A stretch of DNA of 61,151 nt from Pseudanabaena sp. BC1403. Its GTDB lineage: Bacteria; Cyanobacteriota; Cyanobacteriia; Pseudanabaenales; Pseudanabaenaceae. Below are positions 46,633 to 54,297 of the stretch, piece by piece. The translations under genes and the position numbers were made by a program. The stretch spans positions 1 to 61,151 of the forward strand of contig NZ_PDDM01000030.1 of NCBI RefSeq assembly GCF_002914585.1. Direction: 5' to 3'. The first letter of the stretch is position 1, and the number at the start of each line of letters is the position of its first letter. A model generated the notes under the pieces. The model made no database searches, was not told the origin of the DNA, and was given only the letters and a program-made list of their open reading frames with translations.

Positions 46633-47043
46633 CTAGGAAGCTTCCGAGCAGTTAACCATCCAAGGAATTCCAAAGCGATCGACAAACATACCAAATCGTT
46701 TAGCCCAAAAGGTTTCCTGAAGTGGCATCCGTATCGTTCCACTTTCTGACAATGTCTGAAATACTCGTTCTGCTTCAGCTACATCTTCAAATTGAAGATT
46801 GACGGAGAAACCCTGTGGTTTTTCAAAGTAATCAGGGGGAGCGTCAGAACCCATCAATACGATATCGCCAATGGTTAATTGGGCATGGAGAATTTTATTG
46901 CGCCATGCTTCGGCAGTTTTTTCTGCCATAGGTGATTCGCCGTGGGTCATCATCATCACGATTTTGCCACCCAAACACTGCTCGTAAAACTTAAAGGCAG
47001 CTTCACATTGACCGTTGAAAGTTAGATAGGGATTCAATTGCAT
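46633..47043 (-). CDS. PhnB-like VOC family protein
   Basis: 136 aa, paralogue of the neighbouring VOC protein. Shared elements are LNPYLTFNGQCEAAFKFYEQ at the start, VLMGSDAPP, FSVNLQF, and the end AKRFGMFVDRFGIPWMVN. The HGE motif (MMTHGESPM) around residue 35 is common in the PhnB subgroup. It starts 68 bp after the upstream YCII gene, so it is probably co-transcribed from the ECF42-type promoter at 47608-47634. Function unknown; VOC genes of this type are regular members of ECF42 loci. Confidence 0.85.
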   Translation of the reverse strand: MQLNPYLTFNGQCEAAFKFYEQCLGGKIVMMMTHGESPMAEKTAEAWRNKILHAQLTIGDIVLMGSDAPPDYFEKPQGFSVNLQFEDVAEAERVFQTLSESGTIRMPLQETFWAKRFGMFVDRFGIPWMVNCSEAS

Positions 47044-47111
47044 AATGTACTCCTTGGGTTAATAAATGATTGCGAAATCTATGCGTGCGACGCTTAAAAC
47101 AGTCTGAATGC

Positions 47112-47540
47112 TTAAACTTTGAGCTTTTCTGTCTCTACGCGGATGCGTTCTTCCTGTTCCCGAAGTTCAGGTGTAAATTCATCGCCAAAATCTGCCGCCT
47201 CAAAAAGCGGACGAATCTCAATCTCTGATTCTGATGGCATGGGATTGGGACAGCGTTTGACCCATGCGATCGCTTCTTCCATCGACTTTACTTGCCAGAT
47301 CCAGTAGCCAGCCACTAGTTCCTTTGTCTCTGTGAATGGCCCATCAATGACGCTGCGATTTGCTCCTGAAAACCTTACCCGCACTCCCTTTGAGCTAGGA
47401 TGTAGTCCCTCACCAGCTAGCATAATTCCTGCTTTGACCAATTCTTCGTTGAATTTACCCATGTCCGTAAGCAGTTGTTCGCTGGGCATCACGCCAGCTT
47501 CTGAGTCTTTGGTCGCTTTGACCATAACCATGACTTTCAT
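47112..47540 (-). CDS. YCII/DGPF-domain protein (1 of 3)
   Basis: 142 aa, longest of three YCII-related paralogues in the locus. The signature is VIDGPFTETKELVAGYWIW (about 64-82), followed by EEAIAWVKRCP and EIEIRPLFE. DGPF proteins are ferredoxin-like dimers; their reaction is unknown. It is preceded 68 bp upstream by TGTCGA-N17-CGAC, the presumed ECF42 promoter. The Glu-rich tail (LREQEERIRVETEKLKV) is an extension relative to the other two copies. Confidence 0.88.
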   Translation of the reverse strand: MKVMVMVKATKDSEAGVMPSEQLLTDMGKFNEELVKAGIMLAGEGLHPSSKGVRVRFSGANRSVIDGPFTETKELVAGYWIWQVKSMEEAIAWVKRCPNPMPSESEIEIRPLFEAADFGDEFTPELREQEERIRVETEKLKV

Positions 47541-47607
47541 CTTTCAATCTCCTGTTTACTATTGCTATGAAGAGTTAAGAGCGTCTCAACCTTTGCTTCA
47601 CGATCTA

Positions 47608-47634
47608 GTCGAATGGGATGGCAAGAGATCGACA
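47608..47634 (-). promoter_or_regulatory. Candidate ECF42 promoter 2
   Basis: On the minus strand TGTCGA (47629-47634) is followed after exactly 17 bp by CGAC (47608-47611). Same boxes and spacing as 49116-49142. From memory, ECF42 sigma factors recognise TGTCGA at -35 and CG(A/T)C at -10. It drives the YCII gene starting at 47540. Confidence 0.7.
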
Positions 47635-47707
47635 GGTTGAGCAAATTTTTCTAGAAAAGTTTTTTAAAAGCTGATGAGAAATTTGGAGCGCGTTCTATTT
47701 ATGAAGA

Positions 47708-48067
47708 CTACTTTTCTGATGGCAAGCCTGATAGCTCTAGAATCGGTCGAATTTCAACCGTGCCTTTGTGGACTGTGGGAATGCGTTCGGCGATCGCGAT
47801 CGCTTCGTCGAGATTGGTTGCATCAATCAAGAAGTAGCCGCCAAGTTGTTCTCGTGTTTCAGCAAATGGGCCATCAGTTACTAGTCGTTTGCCGTCACGA
47901 ATCCTCACACTAGTTGCCTTGGCAACAGATTGCAGAGGTGAAGCGCCCAAGTATTGACCGTTCGCATTCAGATCTTGGGTGAGATGCACTGACTCCGCGT
48001 AGCATTGCTCTCTCTCATTTTCTGTCCATGCGGTTTCGTCGCTGTAAATGAGCAACATATATTTCAT
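47708..48067 (-). CDS. YCII/DGPF-domain protein (2 of 3)
   Basis: 119 aa, with the core MKYMLLIYSDETAW at the start, VTDGPFAETREQLGGYFLID (about 63-82), and GTVEIRPILE at the end. Length is typical for DGPF proteins. AAGAGGA lies just before the ATG, itself preceded by a 14-bp inverted repeat (48079-48114). No TGTCGA box lies directly upstream, so it is probably read from the promoter at 49116-49142 together with DUF1579 and YCII copy 3. Confidence 0.88.
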   Translation of the reverse strand: MKYMLLIYSDETAWTENEREQCYAESVHLTQDLNANGQYLGASPLQSVAKATSVRIRDGKRLVTDGPFAETREQLGGYFLIDATNLDEAIAIAERIPTVHKGTVEIRPILELSGLPSEK

Positions 48068-48078
48068 GATCGATCCTC

Positions 48079-48114
48079 TTGAGCTATGATTATTGCACGG
48101 TAATCATAGCTCAA
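48079..48114. other. Inverted repeat upstream of YCII copy 2
   Basis: 14-nt perfect arms TTGAGCTATGATTA / TAATCATAGCTCAA with an 8-nt loop, about 12 nt upstream of the YCII start. May be an RNA hairpin affecting the operon message or an operator; not T-rich enough to be a clear terminator. Confidence 0.5.
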
Positions 48115-48169
48115 TCCATAGCATGAGCTACATATATTTCAGGATCGATCGCTAAATATTTGTTGCGAA

Positions 48170-48649
48170 CTAATGCTTGCGCCGATAATGCGCTGTCATG
48201 AACTGCTGCCACTTGCCATCATCACCAAGAATTTGCGATCGCATGATCCGATGGTCATCACTAACAAACTCAATGATGTCTTGATACTTAGCGATCGCAC
48301 TCTGGCTAAAGTTTAGTCCTTCTGTATCGAGTGTAAGAATCTTTTCAGACTCATCAAGAGCGCCATTGTAAATCCAGAGATGCGTCATCATTGAGCCGAT
48401 AAACGTTCCCACATACCGATTGATTTTGGGGTCATAGCCCAACGTCATAATGGTCGTACCACGATTACCATCGGGCATCTCACACTCGCCTTCTGCCACG
48501 ATCCAAAGTCCGCCAAGCGATCGGACTATCTCAGTTCCTTGGGTCTTCGATGGTGGTTGGTCAGGTCCCATCATACATTCGGCTTCAGAAATCCATTCGC
48601 CAACGAATTTATCGAGCCATTGATGTTCTTTTTGAGGTTCAGCGTCCAT
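48170..48649 (-). CDS. DUF1579 family protein
   Basis: 159 aa. The family pattern is visible as EHQWLDKFVGEWISEAEC near the start, LGGLWIVAEGECEMP, TIMTLGYDPKINRYVGTFIG and LWIYNGALDE. DUF1579 proteins are predicted beta-barrel (lipocalin-like) small proteins of unknown role. It lies 42 bp after YCII copy 3 and 102 bp before YCII copy 2 on the same strand, so it belongs to the same regulated unit. DUF1579 genes accompanying DGPF proteins are familiar from other genomes. Confidence 0.85.
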   Translation of the reverse strand: MDAEPQKEHQWLDKFVGEWISEAECMMGPDQPPSKTQGTEIVRSLGGLWIVAEGECEMPDGNRGTTIMTLGYDPKINRYVGTFIGSMMTHLWIYNGALDESEKILTLDTEGLNFSQSAIAKYQDIIEFVSDDHRIMRSQILGDDGKWQQFMTAHYRRKH

Positions 48650-48691
48650 ATTTTGCTCCTAAATAGTTAATAAGGGTTTTCAAGTCTTCTC

Positions 48692-49069
48692 TTACAGATC
48701 TCGCGCGGCAACCATAGCGTTAATCTCCTCATCAGCCCCTCGAATCTCAAAAGCTCCGTTGCGAACCCCAGGGTGTTGGGACATCAACTGGATTGCGTGG
48801 TTCAGATCTCTAGCTTCAAGAAAGAGGATGCCGCCCAGATGTTCCTTCGTTTCAGCGTAGGGGCCATCTGTAATCGTGACCTTACCGTTCTGATACCGCA
48901 GTGTTGCGGCATTGCGGATGCTTTGGAGAGCTTCGCCACCAACAAAGTGTCCGCCTCGACGTAGCTCGTCGTCATAGGCTAAACATTCCTCCATCAGCGC
49001 TGTGCGATCGCTTTCTGATATCTGATCCCATTTCGCCTCATCCATATATCCAAGGCATATAAATTTCAT
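48692..49069 (-). CDS. YCII/DGPF-domain protein (3 of 3)
   Basis: 125 aa, with [16 protein letters not shown] at the start, [20 protein letters not shown] (DGPY in place of DGPF, about 63-82), and [11 protein letters not shown] near the end. It is the first gene after the sigma factor gene, beyond a hairpin, and has its own TGTCGA-N17-CGAC promoter 47 bp upstream of its ATG. Separated from the sigma gene by about 137 bp. Confidence 0.88.
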   Translation of the reverse strand: MKFICLGYMDEAKWDQISESDRTALMEECLAYDDELRRGGHFVGGEALQSIRNAATLRYQNGKVTITDGPYAETKEHLGGILFLEARDLNHAIQLMSQHPGVRNGAFEIRGADEEINAMVAARDL

Positions 49070-49115
49070 CGTTGCCTCCAGAGTTTCACCTAAAATTAGT
49101 TGCCTTCATCTAGTA

Positions 49116-49142
49116 GTCGTTCGGTGAAGCTGTAAATCGACA
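49116..49142 (-). promoter_or_regulatory. Candidate ECF42 promoter 1
   Basis: On the minus strand TGTCGA (49137-49142) and CGAC (49116-49119) are separated by 17 bp. The predicted start site near 49108 leaves a leader of about 40 nt before YCII copy 3. Matches the second site at 47608-47634 in both boxes and spacing. Confidence 0.7.
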
Positions 49143-49160
49143 ACGCGGCAAAATATTTTT

Positions 49161-49207
49161 ACAAAATATCTAGAGCCGTTGCTCCGCAACGCCTCTAGAT
49201 ATTTTGT
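49161..49207 (-). terminator. Terminator of the sigma factor gene
   Basis: 22-nt arms (49161-49182 and 49186-49207), one mismatch, TCC loop, reaching into the stop codon at 49207. It isolates the sigma gene from the YCII genes, which explains why these have their own promoter. Confidence 0.8.
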
Positions 49208-50463
49208 TAGTTCAGTTCTTGGAGACGTTTTTCGAGAAACCGCCGCTCTGGTTCTTGTTTCACGAGCGCAAGGGCGCGTTGGTAGGATTCTCTTGCCTGT
49301 GAATTTCTGCCCAAGCGCCGACAGAGATCGGCTTTTGCCGCATGGGCTAAGTGATAGTCAGCTAAATCGCCATTCGATAAGATGGCATCGATCCGTTGCA
49401 ATCCCGTTAGAAAGCCATCGCGCATCGCTACTGCCACGGCTCTATTTAAATCAACCACTGGTGATGGCTCTGCGCGCATGAGTAGATCATACAAGGCGAC
49501 AATCTGTGCCCAGTCCGTTGCCTCGGCACTTGTGGCTTCAGAATGTACTGCGGCGATCGCAGCCTGAATTGTGTATGAGCCAAACTGTGGAGATGATAGC
49601 GCTTGCCGCACAAGTGCCCTGCCTTCCGCAATATATGCTTGATTCCAGAGGGAACGGTCTTGATCTTCTAGCAGAATGAGATCGCCTGTGGAGGATGTGC
49701 GGGCAGTACGTCGCGATTCTTGCATGAGCATCAGGGCTAACAATCCGATCGCTTCCGCATCTGGTAATAGATCCACTACTAGTCGCCCTAAGCGAATTGC
49801 TTCTTCCGAGAGGTCATTTCTTGTTAGAGATCTCCCTGATGAAGCTGCGTATCCTTCGTTAAACACTAAGTAGATTGTTTGCAATACCGTGTCTAAGCGA
49901 TCGGGTAGTTCAGCGATCGCTGGCACTTGGTAGGGAATGTGCGCGTCGCGAATCTTAGCTTTGGCGCGGACGATGCGCTGGGCTAAGGTGGGTGGCGCGA
50001 TCAGAAAAGCACTGGCAATTTCTTCGGTGGTGAGTCCACAGACTTCTCGGAGGGTTAAGGCTACTTGTGCTTCTCGCGATAGGGCTGGATGGCAGCAGGT
50101 GAAAATCAAGCGCAAGCGATCGTCTTCTACATCTTCATCCTCTGTAATTGTGTTATCGCTTGTGTTGAGATGTTGAGATAGTTCTGCTAAAGATGCATCG
50201 AAGCGAGTACGGCGGCGAATTGTATCAATTGCTTTGAAGCGTCCAACGGAGACCAGCCAAGCTCTAGGATTGGCTGGTATGCCATCTCGCAACCATTGTT
50301 TGACCGCTACGGCAAAGGCTTCATGCATTGCCTCTTCTGCAAGATCAAAGTCGCCAATTAAGCGAATTAGGGTAGCAAAAATACTCCGAGATTCTTGACG
50401 ATAAACCTCATTTACGCGATCGCGGATCTGACTAGCATTGTTCTCATTCATTTTCTCATTCAT
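49207..50463 (-). CDS. ECF42-type RNA polymerase sigma factor with C-terminal TPR-like extension
   Basis: 418 aa from the ATG at 50463, whose ATGAATGA overlaps the stop of the DUF1772 gene; a longer frame to 50574 would run inside that gene and I reject it. Sigma2 spans about 17-90 (EEAMHEAFAVAVKQW, NPRAWLVSVGRFKAIDTIRR). The linker DDRLRLIFTCCHPAL precedes sigma4 (ALTLREVCGLTTEEIASAF, QRIVRAKAKIRD). The last 220 residues (DUF6596/TPR-like, ending YQRALALVKQEPERRFLE) are typical of group ECF42. This group is encoded with DGPF/YCII proteins and has no classical anti-sigma; the C-terminal extension is thought to be needed for activity. Translationally coupled to the DUF1772 gene. Confidence 0.9.
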   Translation of the reverse strand: MNEKMNENNASQIRDRVNEVYRQESRSIFATLIRLIGDFDLAEEAMHEAFAVAVKQWLRDGIPANPRAWLVSVGRFKAIDTIRRRTRFDASLAELSQHLNTSDNTITEDEDVEDDRLRLIFTCCHPALSREAQVALTLREVCGLTTEEIASAFLIAPPTLAQRIVRAKAKIRDAHIPYQVPAIAELPDRLDTVLQTIYLVFNEGYAASSGRSLTRNDLSEEAIRLGRLVVDLLPDAEAIGLLALMLMQESRRTARTSSTGDLILLEDQDRSLWNQAYIAEGRALVRQALSSPQFGSYTIQAAIAAVHSEATSAEATDWAQIVALYDLLMRAEPSPVVDLNRAVAVAMRDGFLTGLQRIDAILSNGDLADYHLAHAAKADLCRRLGRNSQARESYQRALALVKQEPERRFLEKRLQELN

Positions 50464-50947
50464 GGAGGGCGATTGTGATTGCTGCTGCTGCCAAAAGTGC
50501 TGATATCGTTCGCACATGGTTCCAGATTGTCCAGTTGGTAAGATAGTTAGCCCATAGACTCGCGCCGTTAGCACTATCTGGATCGGCGATCGCTAGCGCA
50601 TCATTTAGAGGCACATTGCACAGGATCGTTACGCCAAATGTGCCGATAAGATAGAACAAACTACCGATGAGTAGGTAAGCTGCCTTGGTTTGATACCAGT
50701 TTGACAGCGAAGATCCAGCAATAAATATACAGGTCGCGGCTGTTCCCAAAAATATTCCCATGAATAACGGATTGATCGCCGCAATATTGATGGATTGCAT
50801 GGCGGTAAGACCTTGCTTCGGTTGAAGTCTGGCAAGAGCATTCATTACAAAAGTGGAGAAAGCGAAGAAGACTCCAGCCATCAATCCACAACCCAGTGCA
50901 GAGAAAAGCTTTAATGCAAAATAATGTTGTTGAGTGAATTGCAGCAT
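50456..50947 (-). CDS. DUF1772 (anthrone-oxygenase-like) membrane protein
   Basis: 163 aa from the ATG at 50947; a TTG five codons upstream is in frame but less likely. Four hydrophobic helices are visible: LFSALGCGLMAGVFFAFSTF, NPLFMGIFLGTAATCIFIAG, AAYLLIGSLFYLIGTFGVTI and WNHVRTISALLAAAAITIAL. The N-x-P-L-N-D motif (CNVPLNDALA) between helices three and four and the WxxWNHVRT motif are family marks. Some relatives are called anthrone oxygenases, but activity is unproved. It overlaps the sigma start by 8 nt, so it is likely part of the same regulatory unit. Confidence 0.85.
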   Translation of the reverse strand: MLQFTQQHYFALKLFSALGCGLMAGVFFAFSTFVMNALARLQPKQGLTAMQSINIAAINPLFMGIFLGTAATCIFIAGSSLSNWYQTKAAYLLIGSLFYLIGTFGVTILCNVPLNDALAIADPDSANGASLWANYLTNWTIWNHVRTISALLAAAAITIALHE

Positions 50948-50979
50948 TGACCTACGTTCCAATCAGTTAAGCGATTTTA

Positions 50980-51019
50980 TCCCAATTCTGAAAATGGCGT
51001 GCCATTTTCAGAATTGGGA
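50980..51019. repeat. Short single-hairpin derivative of the 101-bp element
   Basis: 19-nt perfect arms with a GT loop, TCCCAATTCTGAAAATGGC / GCCATTTTCAGAATTGGGA. It joins the CCAATTC end of the element to the AAATGGC core of its second hairpin, like an internal deletion product. Confidence 0.7.
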
Positions 51020-51048
51020 CAACTATAGCCAATCAAGTCAGAATGTAA

Positions 51049-51145
51049 TACCAATTCACAAAAGTGTTGCCACACTTTTGTGAATTAAAAACCAAACCCA
51101 GTAAGGGTTTTAAAAACACAAAATGGCTACGCCATTTTGTGTTTT
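51049..51145 (+). repeat. 101-bp element, copy 3 (right end lost)
   Basis: Begins TACCAATTCAC after a TAA flank and has H1, linker and H2 intact, but the final TTGGTA is replaced by AAAACCC, the start of the hairpin at 51146-51200. Confidence 0.85.
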
Positions 51146-51200
51146 AAAACCCAAAAGTAGAATTGCGGCGCGAAGCGCCGCAATTCTACTTTTGGGTTTT
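51146..51200. other. Orphan terminator-like hairpin upstream of the transglutaminase-like gene
   Basis: 26-nt perfect arms (51146-51171 and 51175-51200), GAA loop, core GCGGCGC, followed by T5. The flanking genes diverge, so no coding gene ends here. It fuses directly to the truncated right end of copy 3. Confidence 0.6.
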
Positions 51201-51310
51201 TATCAGGCTACAGCTATATAAAGCACTTGAAAAGCTCTACCCCTCTCAATTTGGCTTCACACTGTTTATACTAGGTGTTGAATGCAAATACTCTCTCACT
51301 TCAGAGCTAT

Positions 51311-53620
51311 ATGGATACGATTCAGCAGCCTCAACCCAAGATCGGTGCATTTGATAAATTGCGAAAAGCTTCAGAATTTACGATCGCGGGAGTTGAAGAT
51401 TCGATTCCGTTGCGAGTGCTGGTGCAAATCTTTGTATTTATTAGTATTGGGGCAATGGACTCGGTTGCGAGTTCGGGAAATAGTGCTTGGGCAATCCCTC
51501 TAAGCGCGATCGCAGGAGTCTGGGCATGGTATGCAAGACGCAAACGTAATGTGATCGTGAAATTATTCATTGCGATCGCCATGATTAGTATGTTGGTCGT
51601 ATTTCTCGGAGATCTGGTGCGGAATACCGATGAAACGAGGCTATTACTGGCAAGATTGTTAATCCAGTTGCAGGTTTTGCATAGTTTTGACTTACCACGC
51701 CGCAAAGATTTGGGCTATTCGATTGTGATCGGCTTGATTTTGATGGCTTTGGCGGCGACTTTAAGCCAAACGATGGTTTTCGCGTTGTGGCTCATCGCCT
51801 TTTTAGTGGTGGGGATTCCAATTTTATTACTCGACCACCGATCGCGTTTGGGTGTGCAAACTAGCGGTTTTCAACCCAAAAAAATGGGGATTTCTCTTTT
51901 ACCTTTGTCGGGACTACTAGCGATCGTATTGGTATTAGGCCTGACAATTTTTGCCTTTTTACCCCGCTTACCAGGTTTTCAGCTACGCAACTTTCCTGTA
52001 AGCGTAAATCTCTCAGTGAAACGAGAGATGTCAAAAGGCGATATTTTAACGCGGCAGCAACAGCAGCAACAGGCTGGGGCAAATGGAACTGGCGCAAATG
52101 GCACTGGGGGAAATAGTGGTAATAACGAGCAAGAAACCTTACCCCAATTGTTTGCCCCTGAGATTGACACGGTTTCTGGGGCTAAACAGAATAATCAACG
52201 CAAACCTGAATTGGTAATGCGGGTGCGATCGCAAGCAGAGCTATTTTGGCGAGTGATGGCTTATGACGAATTTACAGGAAAGGGCTGGCGTATTTCTCGT
52301 AATGATCCCAAGCAAATCCGCACAATTAAACGTAACCCACTCAATTATGAATTTTTTGTTGCAATACCGCCCCATGCATCGATTGGCTTCACTAAAAAAG
52401 GACAGCCTATTGAAAGCCGAGAGGTAGTCCAAACCTATACGATTACATCGCCAAACTTTCCTAACCTTGTACCTGCGGCATCTATACCGAAACAGATCTT
52501 TTTCCCTAGTGAAGAGTTAGATATAGATCCCGAAGGCATGATTCGTGGACCTGGCCCCTTGCCTGAAGATCTTACTTATACGGTAATTTCTAATGTGGTA
52601 TCTCGCAATCCAAAACTACTGCGGCAAATGCCCAACGAATATGCGAAGTCAATTCGCAATTATTATTTACAAGTCCCTGCGAATTTAGCACCTGAAGTTC
52701 GGAATGCGGCTCTAGATATCGTTTCTACTGCCAAAGATCCTAATGGCAAGCCAATCTCTCTAGATAATGTCTACGATGTTGTGGTACAAATCGCCCAAAG
52801 CATCAAGCAAAACTACGCGATTAAACCGCTAAAGTTTGATGAGTCTAAGGGCGATCTCGTATCACAGTTTATTGAGCAAGGCGGCGGTGAAGAAAGTCAT
52901 TTTGTCTCAACCATGGCGGTAATGTTGCGATCACTAGGCATTCCTACCCGCTATGTGGTTGGTTTTGCCCCTGGCAAATTCAACCCATTTACAGGACTAT
53001 ATGAGGTTCAGAACATTGATACACAGTCAATGGTAGAAGTTTTCTTCCCTGCCTATGGCTGGGTTGCCTTTGATCCCGTGCCAAATCGTCCTCTGTTTCC
53101 GCCATCGATTGAGGAAAATCGGACATTTGGCGTGATGCAGACCTTTTGGAATTGGATTGCTCAATTTTTGCCGAGTCCAGTTAACAAATTTTTTGAATCG
53201 CTATTTGAAAGTATTAGTAAGTTTGTGGGCGGTTTGGTGAATTGGCTGATTGAAATGGGCTGGATCGGGATTGGTTTTGGCTTAGCGATCGCCTTTGGCA
53301 TCGGTATTGGTGGCTGGGCATTGTGGCAATTTGCGATTTGGTGGTGGCAATTGCAACGCTTGCAAAAAATGCCAATCCCGCAGCGCACCTATCAACAAAT
53401 GCTGCAATGGCTATCGGAACAAGGTAAGCCTAAATCTTCTTACCAAACCCCTCAAGAATATGTAGCTAGTCTTGGCGATCGCGTCTCCGAGAACCAAGCC
53501 TCTGCGATCGCCAAAATTACACAGATTTATCAAGATTGGCGCTATGGAGATCGGGCGATCAGCTATAACCTAGCTACAGAGCTAAAAATGTTGCTCAAGC
53601 AATTAAAAATCAAAAGATAA
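51311..53620 (+). CDS. TgpA-like membrane protein with degenerate transglutaminase domain
   Basis: About 769 aa from the ATG at 51311; a GTG 12 codons upstream is also in frame and the start is uncertain. The N-terminal third has about six membrane helices (e.g. VFALWLIAFLVVGIPILLL), then a Gln/Asn/Gly-rich low-complexity stretch, a DUF3488/TgpA beta region, and a transglutaminase-like core (FVSTMAVMLRSLGIPTRYVV). At the usual GxC site the sequence is GGGEESHFVS with no Cys, and the later His position reads DTQSMVEV. The normal Cys-His-Asp triad therefore seems lost, suggesting a non-catalytic role, possibly general to the cyanobacterial branch. A further membrane helix and a DUF4129-like C-terminal domain follow. 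Function unknown. Confidence 0.82.
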   Translation: MDTIQQPQPKIGAFDKLRKASEFTIAGVEDSIPLRVLVQIFVFISIGAMDSVASSGNSAWAIPLSAIAGVWAWYARRKRNVIVKLFIAIAMISMLVVFLGDLVRNTDETRLLLARLLIQLQVLHSFDLPRRKDLGYSIVIGLILMALAATLSQTMVFALWLIAFLVVGIPILLLDHRSRLGVQTSGFQPKKMGISLLPLSGLLAIVLVLGLTIFAFLPRLPGFQLRNFPVSVNLSVKREMSKGDILTRQQQQQQAGANGTGANGTGGNSGNNEQETLPQLFAPEIDTVSGAKQNNQRKPELVMRVRSQAELFWRVMAYDEFTGKGWRISRNDPKQIRTIKRNPLNYEFFVAIPPHASIGFTKKGQPIESREVVQTYTITSPNFPNLVPAASIPKQIFFPSEELDIDPEGMIRGPGPLPEDLTYTVISNVVSRNPKLLRQMPNEYAKSIRNYYLQVPANLAPEVRNAALDIVSTAKDPNGKPISLDNVYDVVVQIAQSIKQNYAIKPLKFDESKGDLVSQFIEQGGGEESHFVSTMAVMLRSLGIPTRYVVGFAPGKFNPFTGLYEVQNIDTQSMVEVFFPAYGWVAFDPVPNRPLFPPSIEENRTFGVMQTFWNWIAQFLPSPVNKFFESLFESISKFVGGLVNWLIEMGWIGIGFGLAIAFGIGIGGWALWQFAIWWWQLQRLQKMPIPQRTYQQMLQWLSEQGKPKSSYQTPQEYVASLGDRVSENQASAIAKITQIYQDWRYGDRAISYNLATELKMLLKQLKIKR

Positions 53621-53658
53621 AGTGGCGGCTCTTCGCGCCGCCACTTTATCTTTTGATT
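53608..53658 (+). terminator. Terminator overlapping the end of the TgpA-like gene
   Basis: 24-nt arms (53608-53631 and 53635-53658), one mismatch, TTC loop. The stem includes the last codons and the stop at 53618-53620. Confidence 0.8.
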
Positions 53659-53749
53659 ATGAAGATTTGTGATTTTATTACAAATTCTTGGCGGATTCAC
53701 CGCTTTTGGTAGACTAGATGGCGAATATATTAAATTTTTTATTTTAATT

Positions 53750-54235
53750 ATGAGTGTAGTTAGTCAAGTTTTAGAAAGAGCCGACGAAGAACTCCGCTAT
53801 CCCAGCATTTCTGAGTTGCAAAGTGTGCAAAACTTTCTCGCCACTGGCGCTCAAAGGGTGCGAATTGCCACAGTATTGGCAGAAAGCGAAGATAAAATCG
53901 TCAAAAAAGCCACCACAGAACTATTTAGAATTCATCCTGATTACATCTCTCCAGGCGGAAATGCCTATGGTCAAAAGCAACGCAGCCAGTGCCTGAGAGA
54001 TTTCACATGGTACATCCGCCTCACAACCTACGGAGTATTGGCAGGCGATAAGGAGCCCATCGAAAAAATCGGCATCATCGGTGTCCGCGAAATGTACAGC
54101 TCCCTTGGTGTTCCTTTGGTAGGTATGGCTGATGCAGTGCGCTGCCTCAAGAATGCATCTCTAGCATTACTCAGCAAAGATGATGCTGCTACCACTGAGC
54201 CTTACTTTGATTACATCATTCAAGCAATGTCTTAA
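53750..54235 (+). CDS. apcD: Allophycocyanin alpha-B subunit
   Basis: 161 aa from the ATG at 53750; the frame stays open a further 27 codons upstream, but the protein start [19 protein letters not shown] matches ApcD exactly in register. The phycocyanobilin-binding Cys is C81 in RSQCLRDF, and [10 protein letters not shown] plus [12 protein letters not shown] are allophycocyanin marks. ApcD is a minor core subunit of phycobilisomes and a terminal emitter, implicated in energy transfer to photosystem I or state transitions, on the cytosolic face of thylakoids. It is not next to apcABC, as is usual. Monocistronic, with a strong hairpin behind it. Confidence 0.95.
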   Translation: MSVVSQVLERADEELRYPSISELQSVQNFLATGAQRVRIATVLAESEDKIVKKATTELFRIHPDYISPGGNAYGQKQRSQCLRDFTWYIRLTTYGVLAGDKEPIEKIGIIGVREMYSSLGVPLVGMADAVRCLKNASLALLSKDDAATTEPYFDYIIQAMS

Positions 54236-54248
54236 TTCTTTGATTTAT

Positions 54249-54291
54249 CCAAACAACAAAAGCCTCGCAATGCGAGGCTTTTGTTGTTTGG
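54249..54291 (+). terminator. apcD terminator
   Basis: 20-nt perfect arms (54249-54268 and 54272-54291), AAT loop, core GCCTCGC, T-rich 3' side, 13 bp after the stop codon. Confidence 0.85.
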
Positions 54292-54297
54292 ATGCTA

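Noticed and set aside
50464-50574. Longer start for the sigma factor gene at 50574
   Set aside because: It would run 119 nt into the DUF1772 coding sequence; the ATG at 50463 gives a normal sigma2 start and a classical ATGAATGA overlap.
53669-53749. N-terminal extension of apcD
   Set aside because: ApcD proteins begin MSVV...; the 27 extra codons are non-homologous leader sequence.
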